A DNA stretch of 5,594 nucleotides from Rhodobacterales bacterium (lineage in GTDB: Bacteria; Pseudomonadota; Alphaproteobacteria; Rhodobacterales; Rhodobacteraceae). Numbering within the stretch: position 1 is the stretch's first letter; each line of letters starts with the position of its first letter. Of this stretch, positions 1 to 5,594 are shown one piece after another. The stretch lies in NCBI GenBank assembly GCA_009992615.1, contig JAACVA010000221.1, forward strand, positions 2,430-8,023. The letters are read 5' to 3'. The translations under genes were made by a program, and so were the position numbers. The notes under the pieces were generated by a model. That model was not told the origin of the DNA and searched no databases. It saw only the letters and a program-made list of their open reading frames with translations.

Positions 1-180
1 GCGCTGAAGATCGTGGGTGAAAAGCTGGGCACCGAGGATTTCGGGTTCATCTTTCCCAAAGGGTCGGATCTGGTTGCGCCGATCAACGCCGCAATCGCCG
101 ATATGAAGGCCGATGGTACGATGGACAGCCTGAATCAGAAATGGTTCGTCGCATTCAAGGTCGGCGGTCAGGCCGATTGA
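1..180 (+). CDS. Polar amino acid ABC transporter substrate-binding protein, C-terminal fragment
   Basis: The window opens inside this gene, in frame from base 1, and shows its last 59 residues before a TGA at 178-180. The visible part contains DFGFIFPKGSDLV, then INAAIADMKADGTMDSLNQKWF, which is the typical end of family 3 periplasmic solute-binding proteins (SBP_bac_3): the last strand of the lobe followed by the helix with the 'G-hhxxhxxKWF' pattern. Such proteins capture an amino acid in the periplasm and deliver it to the membrane permease. The permease gene follows directly and overlaps its end, which supports one operon and one transporter. The ligand cannot be read from this fragment, and the signal peptide and ligand-binding residues lie upstream of the window. 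The call is firm at family level only. Confidence 0.88.
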   Translation, partial: ALKIVGEKLGTEDFGFIFPKGSDLVAPINAAIADMKADGTMDSLNQKWFVAFKVGGQAD

Positions 181-989
181 CCCCGCCCCCGAACAGGACT
201 CCTGAAAACGCATCCGACAAGGATTTTCCCTGGTGGCTGGTGATCGCCGCAGGAATTGCCGCTGTGATGATGTGGCAGGTGGTGCGGGACGATCTGTATT
301 TGCAGGTTCTGACCACCTTGTCCAAAGGCATCGGAATCACCTTGTTCGTGACGGTGATGGGGTTCGCGCTGGCCTCGGCGCTGGGGCTGGTGCTGGCGCT
401 GGGGGCGCTGTCCGGGTCGCTGTTCCTGCGCCAGACGGCGCGGTTCTATATCGAAATCGTGCGCGGCATCCCTATTCTGGTGCTGTTGCTGTATGTCGCC
501 TTTGTTCTTGCGCCGGCCCTTGTGGCAACGTGGAACTGGGCCACAGGGCCTTTCGGGGTGGACCCGGCGCGCACGCGGGATTTCCCGCTGATCTGGCGGG
601 CGATCCTGGCCTTGGTCATCGGCTATTCCGCGTTCATTGCCGAGGTGTTTCGCGCCGGGCTTTTGTCGGTGGATCCAGGCCAGATCGAGGCGGCCCATGC
701 CCTTGGCCTGAACCGGCGGCAACGGTTCCGCCATATCGTCTTTCCCCAGGCAATCCGCACGATCCTGCCGCCGTTGGGCAATGATTTCATCGCGATGATC
801 AAGGATTCCAGTCTTGTTTCGGTTCTGGGGGTGCTGGACATCACCCAATTGGGCAAGGTGACGGCGGCGGGCAATTTCCGCTATTTCGAGACATATAATG
901 TGGTCGCGCTGCTGTATCTGATCATGACGGTCACGCTGTCACTGATGCTGCGCCGGTTCGAGGCGCGGTTGCGCCGGTCGGTGCGCTGA
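177..989 (+). CDS. Amino acid ABC transporter permease (HisM/GlnP family)
   Basis: Inner-membrane permease subunit of a polar amino acid importer, about 270 residues from this start. Counting from an alternative ATG at 141 (282 aa), hydrophobic membrane segments lie near residues 31-48, 62-90, 104-130, 150-172, 210-232 and 252-270. The cytoplasmic EAA loop that docks on the ATPase is clear at about 183-205 (EAAHALGLNRRQRFRHIVFPQA), followed by the usual LPPLGNDFIAMIKDSSLVSVLG. The segment ARFYIEIVRGIPILVLL is also characteristic of the HisM/GlnP family. The start is uncertain. The ATG at 141 overlaps the binding-protein gene by 40 bases and has no clear ribosome site. The TTG at 177 shares a TTGA overlap with the upstream stop, as in translational coupling, and has only a weak AGG at 170-172. 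I chose 177. No ATPase gene follows, so that subunit is probably encoded upstream. Substrate specificity is unknown. Confidence 0.9.
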   Translation: MTPPPNRTPENASDKDFPWWLVIAAGIAAVMMWQVVRDDLYLQVLTTLSKGIGITLFVTVMGFALASALGLVLALGALSGSLFLRQTARFYIEIVRGIPILVLLLYVAFVLAPALVATWNWATGPFGVDPARTRDFPLIWRAILALVIGYSAFIAEVFRAGLLSVDPGQIEAAHALGLNRRQRFRHIVFPQAIRTILPPLGNDFIAMIKDSSLVSVLGVLDITQLGKVTAAGNFRYFETYNVVALLYLIMTVTLSLMLRRFEARLRRSVR

Positions 990-1150
990 CGTTTTGTCGT
1001 CGTCGCCGGGGGGCAGCGGCTGAATCGTCTTGGTCGCCCTCTGCGAACTGCCGCAGGATGTACCGGCTACGGACGATCCGGGCCACGCGGCACTGGCATG
1101 ACCGGGCGCGGCGACCTAGGTAACAAGAAACCCGAACAGGAGCCATACCC
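990..1150. other. Intergenic region upstream of the M3 peptidase gene
   Basis: These 161 bases hold no supported gene. They contain a small inverted repeat, CTGCG (1041-1045) and CGCAG (1052-1056) around a 6-base spacer, and a six-G run near 1008-1013. Neither is followed by a T-tract, so I do not call a terminator for the transporter operon. I could not find a convincing -35/-10 pair for the peptidase gene. AGGAG at 1138-1142 sits 8 bases before its ATG and is a good ribosome binding site. Confidence 0.6.
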
Positions 1151-3178
1151 ATGCCCACCCCGCTTCTTGCCGATTGGCAGACGCCTTTTGAAATGCCGCC
1201 CTTCGATGCGATAACGGACGATCAGTTCGCCCCCGCCGTCGAGGCCGCGCTGGCCGAGGCGCGCGCCAATATTGCCGCCATTGCCGACAACCCGGACGCG
1301 CCTGATTTTGCCAATACGATTGAGGCGCTGGAACAGGCCGATGACAGGCTGAGCCGCGTTCTTGGCGTGTTCTATACCTTGGCCGGGTCGGATTCGAACC
1401 CGACGCGCGAGGCATTGCAGCGTGATTTTTCCCCGACACTGTCCGCTTACGGGTCGGAAATCTCATCGAATGCGGCCTTGTTCGCGCGGATTGAAACGCT
1501 GTGGCTGAAACGCGATTCGCTGAATCTGAGCGAGGAACAGCAGCGCGTGCTGTTCCTGACGCGGCGCGGGTTCGTGCGGCAGGGGGCGCAGCTGAAGGGG
1601 GCGGAAAAAGACCGGCTGGCGGTGGTGAAACAGCGTCTGGCGGTTCTGGGCACGCAATTCACCCAGAATCTGCTTGCCGATGAGCGGTCCTGGTCGATGG
1701 ACCTTGCCGAGGAAGATCTGGTCGGCCTGCCCGATTTCGTGGTGGCCAGCGCCCGCGCCGCAGGCCGGGAAAAGGCCGCAAAAGGGCCGGTCATCACCCT
1801 GTCGCGGTCACTGATCGTGCCATTTCTGCAATTCTCGCCACGCCGAGATCTGCGGCAAAAGGCCTATGAGGCCTGGGTGGCGCGCGGCGCCAATGGCGGT
1901 GACACCGACAACCGCGCCATTGCCGCCGAAATTCTGGCGCTGCGTCACGAACGGGCAGGGCTGTTGGGCTATGACAGCTTTGCCGATTACAAGCTGGAAA
2001 CCGAAATGGCCGGCAGCCCAAAGGCGGTGCGCGATCTGCTGATGCAGGTCTGGACCCCGGCGCGCGCCGCCGCCGAGGCCGATGCGGCGCGCCTGACCGA
2101 CCGGATGCAGGCCGACGGGGTGAATGGCGATCTGGAACCCTGGGATTGGCGCTATTACAGCGAACAACGCCGGGCGGCGGAACATGATCTGGATGAGGCG
2201 ACGCTGAAACCCTATCTGCAACTCGACCGGATGGTCGAGGCGGCGTTCGCCTGTGCCAACCGACTGTTCGGGCTGAATTTTGCGCCGCTGGACGTGCCGC
2301 TGTACCACCCCGACGCCCGGGCATGGGAGGTGACGCGCGATGGCAAACATCTGGCGGTGTTCATCGGTGACTATTTCGCGCGCGGATCAAAACGCAGTGG
2401 CGCGTGGTGTTCGGCCCTGCGCAGCCAGCAAAAGCTGGCCGGTGACATCCGGCCGCATGTGATCAACGTCTGCAACTTTGCCAAACCGGACGCGGGGGAA
2501 CCGGCGCTGTTGTCCTATGACGACGCGCGCACGCTGTTTCACGAATTCGGCCATGCCTTGCATCAGATGCTGTCGGATGTGACCTATGAGTCGATCTCGG
2601 GCACCTCTGTGGCCCGCGATTTCGTGGAACTGCCCAGTCAGTTGTACGAACATTGGCTGGAGGTGCCCGAGGTGCTGGGCGAATTTGCCACCCACGCCAA
2701 GACGGGTGCCCCCATGCCGGATGAACTGCGCGACCGGCTGTTGGCGGCGGGCACCTATGACATGGGGTTTGCGACAGTCGAATATGTCGCCTCGGCTTTG
2801 GTGGATCTGGCGTTTCACGAGGGCGAGCCACCCGCCGATCCGATGGCGCGCCAGGCCGAAGTGCTGGACGCATTGGGAATGCCGCACGCCATCCGGATGC
2901 GCCACGCCACGCCACATTTCGCCCATATCTTTGCCGGCGATGGCTATTCGTCGGGCTACTACAGCTATATGTGGTCCGAGGTGATGGATGCCGATGCATT
3001 TGAATCGTTTGGCGAGGCCAGCGGCCCGTTTGACGCGCAGCGTGCCGCGGCGTTGGAGCGTCACATCCTGTCGGCGGGTGGATCACGCGACGCAGCCGAT
3101 CTTTACACCGCGTTCCGGGGGCGGATGCCGGGGGTTGAAGCCTTGTTGAAGGGGCGGGGGCTGTTGTCGGCGGCCTGA
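1151..3178 (+). CDS. M3 family zinc metallopeptidase (peptidyl-dipeptidase Dcp / oligopeptidase A type)
   Basis: Complete 675-residue protein, close to the roughly 680 residues of E. coli Dcp and OpdA. It is a cytoplasmic thimet-oligopeptidase-like enzyme that cleaves short peptides, with no signal peptide visible. The zinc site is intact: HEFGH at residues 464-468 gives two His ligands and the catalytic Glu465, and Glu493 in ARDFVELPSQ is 29 residues after the first His, matching the third ligand of thimet oligopeptidase. The GYSSGYYSYMWSE stretch (598-610) carries the Tyr residues that contact substrate in this family. The helical N-terminal half is typical. The segment NVCNFAKPDAGEPALLSYDD before HEFGH resembles Dcp more than OpdA ('NVCN' rather than 'NVLN'), but I leave the symbol blank because the two are hard to separate without alignment. 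The start is supported by AGGAG 8 bases upstream. The gene is convergent with the sulfurylase gene. A role in peptide turnover is inferred from the family. Confidence 0.95.
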   Translation: MPTPLLADWQTPFEMPPFDAITDDQFAPAVEAALAEARANIAAIADNPDAPDFANTIEALEQADDRLSRVLGVFYTLAGSDSNPTREALQRDFSPTLSAYGSEISSNAALFARIETLWLKRDSLNLSEEQQRVLFLTRRGFVRQGAQLKGAEKDRLAVVKQRLAVLGTQFTQNLLADERSWSMDLAEEDLVGLPDFVVASARAAGREKAAKGPVITLSRSLIVPFLQFSPRRDLRQKAYEAWVARGANGGDTDNRAIAAEILALRHERAGLLGYDSFADYKLETEMAGSPKAVRDLLMQVWTPARAAAEADAARLTDRMQADGVNGDLEPWDWRYYSEQRRAAEHDLDEATLKPYLQLDRMVEAAFACANRLFGLNFAPLDVPLYHPDARAWEVTRDGKHLAVFIGDYFARGSKRSGAWCSALRSQQKLAGDIRPHVINVCNFAKPDAGEPALLSYDDARTLFHEFGHALHQMLSDVTYESISGTSVARDFVELPSQLYEHWLEVPEVLGEFATHAKTGAPMPDELRDRLLAAGTYDMGFATVEYVASALVDLAFHEGEPPADPMARQAEVLDALGMPHAIRMRHATPHFAHIFAGDGYSSGYYSYMWSEVMDADAFESFGEASGPFDAQRAAALERHILSAGGSRDAADLYTAFRGRMPGVEALLKGRGLLSAA

Positions 3179-3202
3179 GGCCGATTGCGGGCGTGTCACG
3201 CG

Positions 3203-3214
3203 CTGCGCGCGCAG
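3203..3214. repeat. Perfect 12-bp palindrome downstream of the peptidase gene
   Basis: CTGCGCGCGCAG is a perfect palindrome lying 24 bases after the peptidase stop. It runs directly into GGTATTTGAAGCAAGAAAGAAAT and then the terminator stem. With no central spacer it cannot form a normal hairpin loop at full length, so its role is unclear. It may simply be part of a recurrent 3'-flanking motif. Confidence 0.4.
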
Positions 3215-3216
3215 GT

Positions 3217-3263
3217 ATTTGAAGCAAGAAAGAAATGCGCCCCCGGCAGACCACCGGGGGCGC
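3217..3263 (-). terminator. Rho-independent terminator of the ATP sulfurylase/APS kinase gene
   Basis: A perfect 10-bp stem, GCGCCCCCGG (3237-3246) and CCGGGGGCGC (3254-3263), encloses a 7-base loop, CAGACCA. Read on the minus strand, the hairpin begins 16 bases after the stop of the sulfurylase/kinase gene and is followed by the T-rich run ATTTCTTTCTTGCTTC, the classic arrangement for intrinsic termination. In the plus direction the hairpin is followed by TGTCCTTTGAA, a much poorer tract. It could still slow transcription from the convergent peptidase gene, whose stop lies 58 bases upstream of the stem. Confidence 0.85.
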
Positions 3264-3279
3264 TGTCCTTTGAAACGGT

Positions 3280-4998
<1,719 letters not shown>

Positions 4999-5003
4999 AA
5001 TGG

Positions 5004-5009
5004 CTTCTC
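5004..5009 (-). promoter_or_regulatory. Ribosome binding site fixing the sulfurylase/kinase start
   Basis: On the minus strand, GAGAAG lies 5 bases before the ATG at 4998. The longer in-frame start at 5088 would add 30 residues that have no family resemblance, so this site decides the start. Confidence 0.6.
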
Positions 5010-5105
5010 GGCTATGATCGACACGCGCGGCCTTAACGGCTGCCACACCATGGCCTAACGCGGCGTCTTGCCACTGCGCAAGGTGCAATGTTCAGAGATT
5101 TGCGC

Positions 5106-5145
5106 GTTATACTGCGGAATTGCGGCGCGAATGTCGCAGTGACAT
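5106..5145 (-). promoter_or_regulatory. Candidate promoter and dyad upstream of the sulfurylase/kinase gene
   Basis: On the minus strand, TATAAC (5111-5106) resembles a -10 box. The best -35-like hexamers in the right range are poor (GACATT at 18 bases, GCGACA at 20 bases). A 15-bp dyad, ATGTC-GCAGT-GACAT on the plus strand (5131-5145), would cover the -35 area of such a promoter, where a regulator could bind. The transcript would have a leader of about 100 bases. The 177-bp gap after trxB makes an independent promoter plausible, but base-pattern support is weak. Confidence 0.3.
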
Positions 5146-5157
5146 GCTCCCATGCAT

Positions 5158-5172
5158 CCAGCGCAAGGCTGG
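5158..5172 (-). repeat. Short inverted repeat just after the trxB stop
   Basis: CCAGC (5158-5162) and GCTGG (5168-5172) flank a 5-base loop and start 3 bases after the trxB stop codon on the minus strand. The stem is only 5 bp and no T-run follows, so it is at best a weak or Rho-assisted 3'-end structure and not a convincing terminator. Confidence 0.3.
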
Positions 5173-5175
5173 CGG

Positions 5176-5594
5176 TCAGGCCCCTGCTGCTTCGGGGGCG
5201 CCGTGACCCAAGGGAAGGGTCGTGTCGATGCCGGTCTGTGTGCCCTGTTCGGCCAGAAAACGTTCGGCCTCAAGCGCGGCCATACAGCCCATTCCGGCGC
5301 TGGTGACCGCCTGACGATAGACGTGATCGGTCAGGTCGCCGGCCGCAAAAACGCCCGCAATGTTGGTGGCGGTGCTGCCGGGTTTTGTCACGACATAGCC
5401 GCCGTGGTGGGTTTCCAACTGGTCCTTCACCAATTCCGAGGCGGGGGCATGGCCGATGGCGACGAAGAACCCCTTGCAGGGCACCACCGTAACCACGCCT
5501 GTCTTGACGTTGCGCGCACGCACGCCGGTGACGCCCAATGGATCGGTATCGCCTTCCACATCTTCAATCTGGTGATCCCAAAGCACCGTGATCT
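5176..5594 (-). CDS. trxB: Thioredoxin-disulfide reductase, C-terminal part
   Basis: Minus-strand gene entering from the right edge. The last 138 residues are present, ending at a TGA at 5178-5176; its 5' end is outside the window. TrxB is the cytoplasmic FAD enzyme that uses NADPH to reduce thioredoxin. Visible features are the end of the NADPH domain (CKGFFVAIGHAPASELV) and the C-terminal FAD motif NIAGVFAAGDLTDHVYRQAVTSAGMGCMAALEAERFL. In the latter, GVFAAGD contacts the flavin and RQAVTSAGMGCMAALEAE closely matches bacterial TrxB ('YRQAITSAGTGCMAALDAE' in E. coli). The redox CxxC lies upstream of the window and cannot be checked. About 21 residues follow the conserved AERFLAE helix, a slightly longer tail than in E. 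coli. The next gene downstream makes APS/PAPS, whose reductases draw electrons from thioredoxin. The GTG at 5586 is internal and not the true start, because the frame stays open and family-like to the edge. Confidence 0.94.
   Translation of the reverse strand, partial: ITVLWDHQIEDVEGDTDPLGVTGVRARNVKTGVVTVVPCKGFFVAIGHAPASELVKDQLETHHGGYVVTKPGSTATNIAGVFAAGDLTDHVYRQAVTSAGMGCMAALEAERFLAEQGTQTGIDTTLPLGHGAPEAAGA

Noticed and set aside
168..848. 226-codon minus-strand open frame opposite the permease gene
   Set aside because: The translation is rich in Gln, Arg, His and Pro, typical of an antisense shadow of a membrane protein gene.
990..1060. Terminator after the permease gene
   Set aside because: The GCCG/CGGC and CTGCG/CGCAG pairings are only 4-5 bp and neither is followed by a T-run.
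2387..3254. Two long minus-strand open frames opposite the M3 peptidase
   Set aside because: They lie opposite conserved catalytic sequence of a clear gene and their translations are Arg/Pro/His-rich with no recognisable domain.
4999..5088. In-frame 30-residue N-terminal extension of the sulfurylase/kinase
   Set aside because: It does not look like family sequence, and a better ribosome site (GAGAAG) sits 5 bases before the ATG at 4998.
4999..5175. Possible riboswitch in the sat/cysC leader
   Set aside because: I compared it by eye with the SAM-II and SAM/SAH consensus cores known from alphaproteobacteria and saw neither. Only short GC pairings such as GCCA/TGGC are present.
5088..5306. 72-codon plus-strand open frame across the trxB end
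   Set aside because: Mostly antisense to trxB, with an Arg-rich translation and no ribosome site.

Overview
The window is GC-rich, tightly packed bacterial chromosome with strong G/C third-position codon use. The gene set and protein sequences suggest an alphaproteobacterium, most likely Rhodobacterales/Rhodobacteraceae. That placement is inferred from gene content and remembered family resemblance; no search was run.

Layout: positions 1-989 (+) hold the 3' end of a polar amino acid ABC transporter operon: the last 59 residues of a periplasmic substrate-binding protein, then a HisM/GlnP-type inner-membrane permease whose reading frame overlaps the binding-protein gene. No ATPase gene follows, so it must lie upstream of the window or elsewhere. 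Positions 990-1150 are non-coding. Positions 1151-3178 (+) encode a complete M3-family zinc metallopeptidase (Dcp/OpdA type) with an intact active site. Positions 3179-3279 separate this gene from a convergent minus-strand gene and hold a perfect 10-bp GC hairpin with a T-rich tail in the minus direction, a clear terminator.

Positions 3280-4998 (-) encode a complete fused ATP sulfurylase/APS kinase that takes sulfate to APS and PAPS. A 177-bp gap (4999-5175) with a weak candidate promoter and a small dyad separates it from the upstream minus-strand gene, the 3' part of thioredoxin reductase trxB (5176-5594, running off the window). Sulfate activation and thioredoxin reduction are biochemically linked, because thioredoxin is the electron donor to APS/PAPS reductases, so this neighbourhood makes sense for assimilatory sulfur metabolism. 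The transporter and the peptidase could both serve amino acid/peptide nutrition, but nothing in the sequence ties them together.

I see no mobile element, CRISPR array, phage gene, RNA gene or evident novel system. This is ordinary core-genome sequence. The most notable points are the domain fusion, an APS-kinase loop with Ala in place of the usual Ser, the terminator and its flanking motif, and the unsettled start of the permease.
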